Below, one piece after another: positions 42,201 through 56,596 of a stretch of DNA of 64,000 nt. A model generated the notes under the pieces. That model was not told where the DNA came from and did not search any database. It saw only the letters and a program-made list of their open reading frames with translations. Source of the stretch: Monarcha castaneiventris obscurior. Taxonomy: Eukaryota; Chordata; Aves; Passeriformes; Monarchidae. The stretch lies in assembly GCA_026261815.1 (NCBI GenBank), contig JAMPIT010000894.1, forward strand, positions 52,825,147-52,889,146, written 5' to 3'. A program made the position numbers and the translations under genes. Numbering within the stretch: the stretch's first letter is position 1; the number at the start of each line of letters is the position of its first letter.

Positions 42201-42749
42201 TCTGCAGTGAGCTACGTAGCCTTGAATATTTTGTAGCAGTAGATAGCTATTTTTAGATGGCCATGACAAGAATTCTGCAACACGGAATAAAACCTGACAA
42301 ACCTCTTCTCTAGATTCCAAATTGCTGAGATCTTATTTTCTTAATACATTGTTTTGCCCTGATTTTTCAAGAAAATTCAGCATGTAAGAACTAACATTCT
42401 CCTTTTCTCTATAATATCAAATAAACAGTATCTAAATGCAGAATAAGCCTTTCTAGAAGATAATAATGAGCTACTTATATCCAAGGATTCTGAGGCACAG
42501 TTCAGCAGAGTACAAGTGTGAAAGCTGCTCCTCAGAAATAAAACAGCAAACCCCTGGCTTTGACACAGAAATTCACTTATTAAACTTCTTAAAAAACCCC
42601 TTCTCTTGCAAGTAGCCTTTTGAAGAAAGACAACAGAACACAACCACATATCCTTTAAATTTTTTAAGTACCAAATTCAATGATAGAGACAACAGCAAGG
42701 GCAGGTGAAGAGAGTTCACCCTCTTCTTACATAAACCCAAAGAGAAACA

Positions 42750-43620
42750 GGCCTGGGCAGGGCCTCAAGAGGCCATCTAGTTCACCCTGCTGTCCCTAGA
42801 CAGGATCAACACTATTTATGTTATTTCTCATGTTTGTCTAATATGTTCCCAATGTTCTGTGATAACAGAGACTCCACGGCCTCACAAGAAATCCACTCAA
42901 CTGCCTCACAATCCTCATTTTACCACGTCTTGCTGACAAATAACTATTTCTGCGCTGCAATTAAACCCATTATTTCTTATCATTACAGATTATTCCCCTT
43001 CTTTTCTAACTGTCTCTTGTATAATTGAAGCTTGCTATTATGTGTCCCCTCAGTCTCCAGTTTTTCAGTCTAAACAACTCCCCATCTTTCCTTGTAGGTC
43101 ACATTCTCTGGACCACTGGTCATTCTTGTTGCTTTCTTATGGACTCCCTCCAACAGAACCAAAAATGGAGACAGTCTTCCAGTGTCCAAAAATGGACACA
43201 AACACTCCAGCTGAGGTCTTACTGAGCACAATGAAAAGATTTCTCCATGGGGTTCACTGACTGCGCTCCTGTTTATACATCCTACTAAGATGTTTGTCCT
43301 TTCTGCAGTGGCTTGATATAGTTGGGTCATGTTTGCCCTATGGTCATTAACGTTCCCAAATTAATTTCTGAAGAACTGCTGCCTAGTCAGCCAATCATGC
43401 CTGTGCAAGTGCAATACCTTATTTGAAGAAAAGCAGTAGAGAAGAACAAAATTCAATGGAGTCTTGTCGTTAGAGATCTAATTTTTAAAGATGGATTTGA
43501 ATTCTGATCCCATCCTTCAAAAGTTTTGCAAGCTCTGCCAACCTCATCTGCAAGCCTGCTAACCATACTGGTTTATGCCATCATTCACATAGATGAGTAT
43601 GACTATGACTAACAGAACTT
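42750..43620 (-). mobile_element. ancient CR1 LINE copy
   Basis: The plus strand shows, in antisense order, diverged versions of several CR1 blocks. These are 'CCATCTAGTTCACCCTGCTG', 'ACACTCCAGCTGAGGTCTTA', 'CTGCTGCCTAGTCAGCCA' and 'TGCAAGC..CTCATCTGCAA'. These correspond to the ORF2 end and neighbouring region of old CR1 families shared by birds, crocodilians and turtles. There are many indels and no open frame, so it is much older than the copy at 18934. The ends are approximate. Confidence 0.8.
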
Positions 43621-44120
43621 TTTGGCTTTAAAATGAAAATTTTCAGGCCTACAACGTCCACATCTGCTCTTTATGTTTAAATATAGGTATATTTATTTTG
43701 AGACAGATGCCATCTTTGCCCTTTGCCTTTTTCCAGTAATTTACATGTCTCTCACTGGTATCAAAGGAGAAACTCAAATGGCTCGAAGCTTGGTTCAGCC
43801 AGTCCTACAAGTGTCCTATGGTGATATTTAGCAGGCCTAGGTGAGTAGACAATATCTAGTTTGATTATTCAACTCAAAATCTAATTCAGATCAAATCCTT
43901 TTAGGTCGTTAGCAGTTACACCCCTCACTCTCTGGATGTTTGACTTCTTAATAAAGTAAGATAAAGTAAAGGCAGATAAAAAACAGTTTTAAAACTGCAA
44001 AGGCAAGTCTACGCACCAGAGTTTGCTATGACCACTAAAAATACAGCATTAACATAAAACTGGGAGCAACACACTGCAGTCACGTCAATTATCCATGAGA
44101 ACCAGGAACAATGAACATAC

Positions 44121-44325
44121 CCACAGGGGGACCCGCTGGAACCACACACTTCTTGTCCCCCCGCGTGGCAGGGGGAGCTCCCTGACTCCTGGCCAGCCCT
44201 TCCTGGAGCAGCTCCTGCACCCGGCCCTCGTTGATGCGGGGGAAAGGCAGGATGTGAACCCTCAAGTGGGAGCCCTCCGTGGGCCGTGGCACTTTCTGGA
44301 ATGCTATGTGGGGATTGGGGTTCTC
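44121..44325 (-). CDS. SBF2: SBF2 exon, linker region, GC-rich
   Basis: The 205-nt exon is 68 codons + 1 nt. It encodes [40 protein letters not shown], and a stretch ending [11 protein letters not shown]. The [17 protein letters not shown] and [11 protein letters not shown] blocks are unmistakable MTMR13 sequence. The acceptor is GACCTGCAG and the donor is GG/GTATGT. The final G starts the valine finished in the next exon (41865). Bases 44121-44290 are about 69% G+C with several CpGs, unlike neighbouring exons and introns. The segment between the two conserved blocks (about 20 codons, [20 protein letters not shown]) looks the most changed, with many Gly, Ala and Arg. Confidence 0.96.
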
Positions 44326-46545
44326 CTGCAGGTCAGAAGGAAAAGGTCAAACACAAAATGAATCACGCAGCGTTTCCATCTAGCTCATCTAATTTTACTG
44401 ATGTTCGGAGAATCTCCCATACCCGAAAGATTAAGTGGTCACGTATCTAATGAAGGTGACTAATAAAATGTTTCATAATCATAACACCCTTGACTCATTA
44501 TCTTTAATATTTCCAAATTTGTTAAAGGCTTTTATAAAATCATTTTTGTTGATGTGGAAAATTCAAAATCGGAGCAAATGAAAATGCTTAACTTAGGTTG
44601 ATTTTATGCAGCTTAATGAATATTAAGAACTTGAATATAAATTAATGTGACAGTCAAGCTCTTCATTAAAGAGACTATCTACCACCATACATAGGATCAC
44701 ACCTCACATTTTCAGGGATGTAGTAATCAAACAAAATGGGGTATTTTCATCTCTTCATTCATACCAGAGTTACCACTGATCACATCTGAATTTGCTGCTA
44801 TCCAATTTGACTCTATGCTGTTACTCATTACTGGCTACACACCACTGCCAAAGAGTGCTATCCATCAGTGAGGCTCCTCTTGTAAATGCACAATAAGTTT
44901 GGAAGAAAACTTGTAAACAGGAGCTTAAAACTGTTGTTTACAGGAGCAAAAGACAACAAGGAGATCAAATGCAGCAGCTTGAGAAATAGCAGTCAAAACA
45001 GAGCAGCTCCTTAGCCACATGCATTCTCTGCAAAGGAAAATTTAATGGAAACAGCCAAAAATCCAGAGGTATGAGAGCAACAGATGCAAGGGAGAGAACA
45101 GGAACACAGTCCCAGGAGGGGGTAACAGGGGACAGAGGGCAGAAAATGCCAGAAAAGGAGAATAACTTCGACAATTCATTTCAGTGAGAGGAGAGATTCA
45201 GAGGAAATACACTGGAAAAGTTACTTTAATCTTGGACATCACAAATGTCATGTCAGATGTACTAGCTATTAGGCTAATTAAAGGTCTAATGTCTTGGATT
45301 TTCCACTTGTACCAACGAGACTCATGCAAATACTACCTCTCCCCAACAGATCTTGTCTCTCCCTTGTATCTAAACTGTCACAGCTACAATATTATGACTA
45401 TCAAAACTGTGAAACAAGATGTCAAAATACATCATGCAGTCAGTTTAAAATCAGACAGCTCTAGGCACAACTTAAAGAAGCAGTGTTACTCATCACCTGT
45501 ATTTAGTCAAAGATAGGTGCATGCAAAACTACCAGAAATCTGACTTCTCAATGCACAAAGTCATTGAGTCAGTGATTTTCAGTGTGTGCTCCTGTGAAGC
45601 CACTGACTTGGCAGTAGTGAAGGAGCAGGCCAGTCACGACGGTATAAGTAAATCTCATCATCAGAAAAGACACACAGAACCCAAAAGAAACCCCCAAACA
45701 CCTCAGAACTTAGCAGCATTTGGAGTTCTTGTGGGTTTTTTTGCAGAACTGTAGCTGTAAACCACAGTTTTGGGGAAGTGGGAGGAAGAAAAGAAAGGGT
45801 GACAAAGGTGACAGCTGATGGTGTAATAGATAATGAATGCTCTGTGGAGTCTGAATAACCACAGAAGTGTGAGGGGGAGGGAGATCAGCCTATGCCAAAA
45901 AAGCCCTCAAACCTCAAACAAACAAAAAACCCCAAACCCACAAACACAAAAACTCACACCAGAACCAGCTAAAGATATGGTAAGAGATTTTATAAAAGCA
46001 CTATGTAAAATAAACATGATATGAAGGCAAAAATTAAACTGGAAATGGTGTTGTAGGAAACCTAAAGAGTACAAGAAATAGGCTGTAAAAAATGAAATAG
46101 AGCTTGCTGAGCACGCAAACCAGGGGGACTGGGTCACACAGCACGAAAGAACTGCTGAAAGTACACATTATGCCAAATTGGATGTATGGTTTTCATATGG
46201 AAAACTGTTGAGAGGCAAGAAAAGAGATGTATTTGGCATGGACAGCTTGCAGCAGAGAAAACAGCAGTTTATAGACATTATGTGCATACACACTAAAAAT
46301 ACATAAGTAGTCGTAGCTATGTGTAAATCAATATTAGCATCAATAAATCAATGCTACTACACTGAATTTCCTTTGCATTTACAAAATTAGAGATAGTTAA
46401 AGTTCCAGAGTTTTTTGCCATAATGTAGATGATGGCTACCACAAGCAGGCATTTCCATTTTCTGGATACTGGATCAATCTGAGAAATAAGGATATTCAAC
46501 TTTACCATCTCAATTCTACAGATGCAGCAGGTACAGTCAACTTAC
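44326..46545 (-). other. SBF2 intron, 2.2 kb
   Basis: No identifiable repeat. The open frame at 45184-45516 on the plus strand has no recognisable homology and is treated as chance. Confidence 0.88.
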
Positions 46546-46644
46546 ATTTTTGAAGAGCTGTTCTGCAAGTTCTCTAACATGCTTTATCATTTTTGGTGGA
46601 TTGCCCTCTTCAGCTTTAATTCTTTCGACTTCAAAGGCCACCAA
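46546..46644 (-). CDS. SBF2: SBF2 exon, start of SBF2-specific linker region
   Basis: The 99-nt exon has 33 codons in phase 0. It encodes [20 protein letters not shown] then [13 protein letters not shown]. It follows the dDENN domain and enters the region covered by the SBF2-type Pfam domain. The charged, leucine-spaced sequence suggests helices. The acceptor is an A-rich stretch ending AAAAAG, a poor polypyrimidine tract, with T-rich sequence further upstream. The donor is AAT/GTAAGT, a strong consensus that may compensate. Confidence 0.95.
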
Positions 46645-47370
46645 CTTTTTTTTAAAAGAAGAAAGAATAAAAATGTTGATAATTCAACTAAAAAAAATTA
46701 TTTCCTATTTAAGTTATGAAATGTTAATCTTAAATTGAAACCAAGGAAAGAAAGCTGAATGCTGAAAAGTGTGTGATGCCACATGAGACATTTTCAGTTT
46801 CATATGCAGTGTTTGTTACCAGACAGAAAGTCCTACATCCCTGAACCAGTCTTTTCACACTTCTATGCCTCAATCCATATTTCTCATAGGTACTACTACC
46901 ACAACACAGAATTCCTATCAAACTCTATTTTTATTCTACATTCAACTCAAAGCCAACACAGTAAAACTATGGCATTGGTTTTTAAAATGAATTTTTTTTT
47001 GTCTCAGTTTACACTGTTGGGTATGTATTTAATGTAATATTTCTCAATGAGTTTGTTAACATTTCATAGAACATAATTAAATTACTCAAAATAATTCTGT
47101 ACTAGCACATGCAATGTATTATGAAACTACAGACCTGACTAACAGCATTACCAAGGTCTATACAAGTATCTCACTTCATACATATGAGTGGGCATAATTT
47201 TATGGAAGTAAGCTAGAAATACCTCCGTAGCAGAAAATAAGAGTTGAGATGACTAGTATAAACCTGATATAATAAACAGTGGGGATTCAGAAGCATTTCA
47301 GTAGTTTTTCCCATGCTGAAATACCATAGGTACATTGTAATTTACTTGGGAATACAGAAACAGTTTTCAC
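46645..47370 (-). other. SBF2 intron, 726 bp
   Basis: AT-rich, with a T-run near 46990; nothing else seen. Confidence 0.9.
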
Positions 47371-47499
47371 CTCATCAAAAAGATCACAGGTCCTGAAGGG
47401 AGGACCCCTCTCTGACACAAAGCCAGCAAATGCCATTCCATTGAGGACTTTGGTTAGAAAGTCATTCTCAATTAAGCCTCGCTGGCCCAAGAAGGCTGC
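47371..47499 (-). CDS. SBF2: SBF2 exon, dDENN end
   Basis: The 129-nt exon has 43 codons in phase 0. It encodes [20 protein letters not shown] then [20 protein letters not shown] and FDE. The [27 protein letters not shown] segment is the C-terminal part of the SBF dDENN domain. The acceptor is TTGTTGCAG, and the donor is GAG/GTGAAA, slightly off consensus at position +5. It joins the preceding exon ending HFHK, and the following exon starting LVAFEVERI. Confidence 0.97.
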
Positions 47500-48172
<673 letters not shown>

Positions 48173-48286
48173 TCATATCCTAAATTTCTCCACACTTTGT
48201 ACAGAACTAAATGAGAAATGTCTACAAATCCATCAGTGTAGTGGTACAGCACATGAGGCAGAGATACTCGTGCAGGTTTGATGTTG

Positions 48287-48365
48287 TCTCATAGAATGGT
48301 TAGGGCTGGAGGGGGCCTTAAACACCACCAAGTTGCCCTGCCCTATCCTCAGATGGCCATGACAG
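48287..48365 (-). mobile_element. short CR1 3' fragment
   Basis: TCATAGAATGGTTAGGGCTG followed by GAGGGGGCCTTAAA resembles the antisense CR1 3' terminus. Similarity is lost within about 80 bp, where other sequence begins. It may have been interrupted by the adjacent LTR-like insertion. Confidence 0.6.
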
Positions 48366-48539
48366 GTTTTGTACATGGTCACCCCTTGTTGGAATCCAAG
48401 GCACACCTCTGGCTGCCCTGGGGGGTCAGGAGCCCCAGCAAGGGGGTCCCAGACCCTGGCAAGAAGCCCAGAATGGCACCGGCTTTGACCTCAGCCCATG
48501 GGAAAAGTTACCAACACTGCGAGAAACACTGCAAGCCAC

Positions 48540-49018
48540 AAGAGTGTGAAAATGAGTAGTGGTTTAGTATTTTACAAGGCAAAAAAGTAGATTTTAGGGT
48601 TTTTAATACGAGGACGAAGGGTTTAAGATGGAGGATTTTGGGCATTGCCCTGTTCTTCTTCTCCTTCTCCTTCTCCTTCTCCTCCATCTTCTCTGGCGGT
48701 GGTGGCACAAAATGGTTGGTAGAATGAAAAAAGAGGTAGAAATTACGTGTCTAGAATAGGTGCAAATGAATTGGTATAGAATAGTAAATAATAAATCTGT
48801 TGTGAAGAATGGTTGGATCATGGAAAGGGCACAAAAAGGCCGGGACAGCCCAGGACTGGGCAGTGCCCGCTCGGACTCGGCTGCATCAGATGTGCGGCCG
48901 GAGCTGAGAGCTGGCAGAGATAAGGAGAAATAAACAACCTGAAACAACATCTGCAGGCGTTTCTCATCTGTTCAGGCTCGAGGTAAAGTGTCCCAGAGGT
49001 GAAGATAAGAACCAGCAT
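48540..49018 (+). mobile_element. probable solo LTR of an avian endogenous retrovirus
   Basis: The interval starts with TG (TGTGAAAATGAGTAGTGG) and carries a purine/pyrimidine block (CTTCTCC repeated, 48655-48692). It has AATAAA-type signals near 48788-48797 and 48928-48933, and ends around ..AACCAGCA. This layout resembles LTRs common in songbird genomes, reading on the plus strand. I found no internal retroviral genes and no clear target-site duplication. The upstream 48366-48540 stretch is GC-rich and may belong to the same element. Borders and family are uncertain. Confidence 0.55.
48655..48692. repeat. CTTCTC-rich tract inside the probable LTR
   Basis: CTTCTTCTCC followed by several CTTCTC units. 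It yields an arginine-rich or glutamate/lysine-rich frame on the minus strand that is not a gene. Confidence 0.85.
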
Positions 49019-50520
49019 TTGTGCAGAGTACCCAACTCCCACAACCCCTCACCCCTGCTGATCTTTCCCATGCCTGCACCACAGGCTCTGGGCAATGCCA
49101 GGGCCATGGGGAGTGCTCATGTGATGCCACACAAATCAATTGCTTTGAGAGAAACCTGATGTGAAATAAAGGAAAGAGGTTATTTTAGCCTGGGTTTATT
49201 CCCTAAAATAAGTGTGGCTTGGCAGCACTACACAAGCAGTGTCTTCAGAGTGAGCAAGGAATAACAGGAGCCTAAGGTGGCACTGCTGCCTGGAGGAGCC
49301 AGGCTTGGAGCATCCCACCACAGCCACCAGCTGAAGCTCTGCCAGATGAGCAGGGTGCTCCAAGTTTGCCCAGCTGCTTGTCTAGGATTCTTCCAGCTCA
49401 CATCTTCACTTGCCAACCTTCTGCCGCCAAAATAAGCCAGAGTTACTTTAAAAAGTTTAAAATAGTAGGTCTTTAACGTTCTGGTTTATTTATTTGAGTA
49501 AGAGAGTGCTTACATACACACTACCAGGTTAATGGAAACAATGTGGACAGCCAGGGCAGACTTGGGGCAGTGACATCTCCATGTGGCCCAGATGCCACTG
49601 AAGACTGAGATCAAATCCTGTGCCACCCTATTACTTTATCTCAGCAGCCATGTCAAAAACCTGGGGTCCCAAAAATTGTTTTATGACCTGAGGTTTTATG
49701 GTGTCTCAAAAGATGATTTAAATAAACTCTAATTTTAAATGTTACACACAGCAAAGAATATTGTATTTACTATCAGGTAACCAGCTAAAAACAACTAACA
49801 AGCAAATATAACCCAAGTAAGTTACAGCCTATAACTTACCTTAAAGAGAAAAGGTATATATAAGGTTATATAGAGCTGGAATATATTACTGGAATATTTT
49901 ACTATATGTCTGTTTATTCTTCATTGGAACATGATTAATGCTGTTCTGTTTTTAACTTCAATTTTGCATGGCTCACTTTACTGACAGATATGCTCATTTT
50001 CTGCTGCTCTCTAGGATTTTAACAGGGCCATTTGTACCCTGACTTTTTGAACTACTTGAAAACATGGTAATTTCTTTCAGATTTAACAAAATTCTTATTT
50101 TGATACAAAATGATATTAATTTATAACTTCCCTATTCAAAGTGAGATCTTAGCAGAATTCTACCATTAATTTAGATGACATCTGGATTATATTCCCTGTC
50201 TTCAGCAATGAAAAATCCCAATCTTAAGCAAGAAATAAGTACAAAAAATATATTGTACCACCTAAGATTTTAACATTTTCAAACAGATCTACACAAAACC
50301 CCCCAATGTGTGCTCTTAAATTGAACTGGCTTTTGGATATTATAAAACCTCTAACCCATCAGAATTTTATTAGAGGGCAAAATGCATTTCTTTGCTCCAC
50401 CAATAATACTATAAAGTACACGGAAAAGCAAACACAAATTCTTAAAAGAAAGTTAGTCTAAAATTTCAACAGTTTTCCACTCAAGAAGGTCAGACACAGA
50501 AAATAACAGAGAAATCTTAC

Positions 50521-50598
50521 CAGCATTTTTGAGTGTGACAAAGCTGTTCGTGGGGGAGGGAATGCATAATCTGCTGTTTCCAAATCAGGATGCAAAAC
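50521..50598 (-). CDS. SBF2: SBF2 exon, linker between core DENN and dDENN
   Basis: The 78-nt exon has 26 codons in phase 0. It encodes [20 protein letters not shown] then SHSKML. This is the proline-containing connector between the core DENN and the downstream DENN helices. It matches the MTMR13 order exactly, between ..QMALSL and DKEVRA... The acceptor is ATTCTCTAG with a short pyrimidine run, and the donor is CTG/GTAAGA. It is AT-richer than the 44121-44325 exon and shows no unusual feature. Confidence 0.95.
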
Positions 50599-52247
<1,649 letters not shown>

Positions 52248-52356
52248 CAGCTCGTGGATGTCATTGCGAAAGACAGAATGAACCCCAATGATGAAAGGTG
52301 TCGGGGAGCTGAGAACCTCCAGCAGCTGTGCAGGAAGAATTGGAATATAGGGATAA
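52248..52356 (-). CDS. SBF2: SBF2 exon, core DENN domain
   Basis: The 109-nt exon is 1 nt + 36 codons. It encodes [20 protein letters not shown] followed by [16 protein letters not shown]. The [21 protein letters not shown] pattern is the most conserved part of the core DENN domain and forms part of the Rab-binding surface in structurally known family members. The acceptor is TTTTCACAG and the donor is CTG/GTGAGT. The single leading T joins the AG left by the previous exon to make serine. The exon ends in phase 0, matching the next exon, which begins LDVII. Confidence 0.96.
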
Positions 52357-53495
<1,139 letters not shown>

Positions 53496-56400
53496 TTAAA
53501 AAAATAAAACAATAAGAAAGAACTATAACAACATGCCAAAACGAGAAAAAAATCAAAATTACATTAAAATCTATCATTTTCTGGAGGGATTTTCAAAAAG
53601 CAAATGATAAATGCATAAATTGCCAAGTTCCAAATTTTTCTACCTTTTATTTAACTAGTGCAGCTTCCTTCTGTTTTTCAGGTTGCTAAAATCCTATCTG
53701 AATGTATTTCTACGTTGCTAATATACTGTATTACATCTCCCTTTCAATACCACTTGCAGGGATTTCCACTTCTCAGCACAAACCCTACCAGTGCTTAATA
53801 ATGTCTTCAAACAGTATTATGTGCATCTTCTGCACAGCCTTCTGTGTATCCAGTACTCAACTCTGGTCACTGATCCAGGCTCAACTTCTAAACCTCCTTG
53901 TATCTCCAAGCAGGGGGAACAAAAATAAAATCATACTGCCAAGCTCCAAAGAAAATTACAAGATTCCTAGTGAATACATTCATGCTTTATCCATGGAGAG
54001 CATTCCAGGAGTCATGAGGTTAAAAGGGGGCAGTAAGAGAGTATGTGTCATTATTATAAAAATACTTTAGAAGATGTCAATGTTTAAAAAGTCCTACTAG
54101 ATTTAGGGTAAGACTCATGAATCAGATGATGGGATGGTTTTTTGGGCTTTTTAAAGACAGTATTAGGAGACAAAGCCATGTGCTTTCAGGGAAAACCAAA
54201 AATATATTTCCTTTTAAAAAAAAAGTCCCATCCTGAGAAGCAGACATGCCTGACACATGTGAGATATGCTGAAATTTATGAAATTTCCTGAAATATGCTG
54301 GAATGTATGATGTTTCCCTGAGGACATGGCTTGTGTTATCAGTAAGACAGCCTGTATTACCTTCCCAAAGCTACTGCTAATCTTGCAATAATGTCCCCAA
54401 AAAGAAGTGTGACTATGGAGAGCCACTGTATTCATAGGATAATTAACACTTTGGATTTCTAAAGTAATTTTTATTACCGGTTTTGACAAATCATTTTTCT
54501 TCCATGATGTATGCAAATTGTCTTGGCTGGAGTAAAGCTCAGCTCATAAACACAGAGTGACAAGGATTCGGAGAGCATTGTTTGGAAAAAGAAAACTTAA
54601 TTCTTAGGATGAAGCAGTCAAACAACAACATAACAGCTTGTACTTCCAAACTCCATTTTCCAAGAGTCCTACAGAACCCACACAACCAAAGGCTTGAGTC
54701 GACTGAGGACAGAAGGCTTTGTTACAAGGCTGAGTGAATTACTGTTGCAAATGTTTGCTATTATTTTCAGTGGCATAGTTAATATTGTGCTAGTAGAAAA
54801 CTGCTGTGTAATACACATGGTAAGGATGGTGATAAAAAGGCCAATTTGTTTCCTCATGTGAATGAAATAGCACCCAGCAGTGAATGGTTAGAAGGGAACT
54901 GGAAATGGTGTCCTTTCTTGTGGGTATGCACAAGGGGTATGTACTTATTTGAACACGAGGTTAGAAACTGCTGCCTGCTTGAAAAAAACCTCAGTAAGAA
55001 TTAAAAACTCAAACTGATCCTTTCATGCAAAACTGCCCTTGTTCCTTTCCCAGAAAATTTGGAACAATATTTTGGAGTATACTTTTTGTTTTAAACTAAG
55101 TTTTTGTTTTCAAGACAACTGGGCTTCTCACACCATTTCATTCCACACCAAATATATTAAGACATTTAGGAATACATATTTTTTAAACGTCTGACCATTT
55201 TTTCCTACAATCAGGTACAAAGATTCTCCAATAGTCCCCTAAAAACCTATAATGTTTTAGCAGGTATTACCAAGGAAAATAATACCAAAAAACCTCACAA
55301 ATATTCAAACCATTCGGTACAACGAAATGCTCTAAAAAAACCCTTTCTGTCATCAAAATACCTGTAATTAAAAATTCTTGAAAGAGATGGTTTTCCACTC
55401 TGCACATCTTAAAACCCAAACCTGAGTTCTGAAAGGTAAGAGTTCTAAAATATTTTCTGAATGTTATTGACTTTAAACTTTGTTTTGCAAAGAATTAGAA
55501 CATCCATCTACTGAGAAGATTCAGTTGAAACCAAGCTGTGTAAAAAAATCAGCCTTTTTAGCTATATGATATTATTTTGCTATGAATTATGATGACTCAA
55601 GAATATTTTAATTCTAACACCTTTAAAAGTCATAAAACTTATCTAGTATCAGCATTTTTAATTTCAATAACTCCTGAATACAGGCTTCCTCATCAGATAT
55701 CAAAAGAATACACAATTTTCCAGAGCACACAATAACTGAACACTTCTGCAAAAATTTTACTAACAAAAACATAAATGAAGGGGAAATCAGAATTTTGCTT
55801 ATGTAGAAAGAGGACACCTGCAAGTCCTTCAAAGTATTTGAACACAGGGGCCGTAGATCACACTGTCTCTTAGGGACTACTCAAATGATACACTTTTGTA
55901 TAATAATAATCAAGGTAATCTTCATGTGTAGTGTTAAACTGTATCTCTGTCTGATTATTATCTATTTTCACCACTGTCAGAAATGGATTTTGTCAGCATC
56001 TTCAATTTACATAAAGCTCTTGATGTCTAGTCAGTGGAACACAAAGCTTAAATTACTAAGCAGGGATGGTACATTTTGTGAGGCTTTCATAGTTTCACTA
56101 GGGAAATTAAGTCTGGTTTTGCTGCATAGTAGTGGTCACAGATAAAGCTTCAGCTTGTACTCCACAGAGGCATTTCTCAGTGCATCTTAATCAGCACGGA
56201 TATAATTAAAGATGACTACTTTCAGCAACTATTTCCCACAGAAGAACTTGATGTCCCACAGCAGAACACACACTTCAAACATTACATCTGGGAGTTGGTC
56301 TCTCAGAAGCTCACTATATTTTAACTGGCCACAGAAGGTGAATTTGAAATGTTTACTGTGATTTGAAAGCACCTGATTCAGCCTCAGCTTTGCTGAGATA

Positions 56401-56546
56401 GAGAAAAACATTGCTTTATTTGCAGAACTTATGGAAGAGACCAAACTTGAGAGAATCTAACACACTTGGACAATAAAACCCAGGCTAAACACCTCCACTG
56501 GCTGAAATGCTTATAGAGCCCACACAGCTTATTTGGACCAGTGTTT

Positions 56547-56596
56547 TCCTTCTCTCTCCCTCTTTCTTTACTTCTTTCTTTCTTTCTCTCTTTCTA
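56547..56596. repeat. CTTT/CTCT pyrimidine tract
   Basis: Imperfect TTTC and TCTC units, all pyrimidine on plus apart from two interruptions. Confidence 0.85.

Larger units (their letters stand above)
41866..44120 (-). other. SBF2 intron, 2.3 kb
   Basis: The intron contains a short TG run (42188-42200) and, over roughly 40% of its length, an ancient CR1 copy (42750-43620). Confidence 0.9.

Noticed and set aside
48603..48950. Minus-strand frame with a run of arginines (115 codons)
   Set aside because: The arginine run comes from the CTTCTC tract in the probable LTR. It is antisense to that element with no homology.
53702..54070. 122-codon plus-strand frame
   Set aside because: No known motif, antisense to SBF2 and intronic. 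Considered whether it was the missing DENN exon, but it does not match in either strand.
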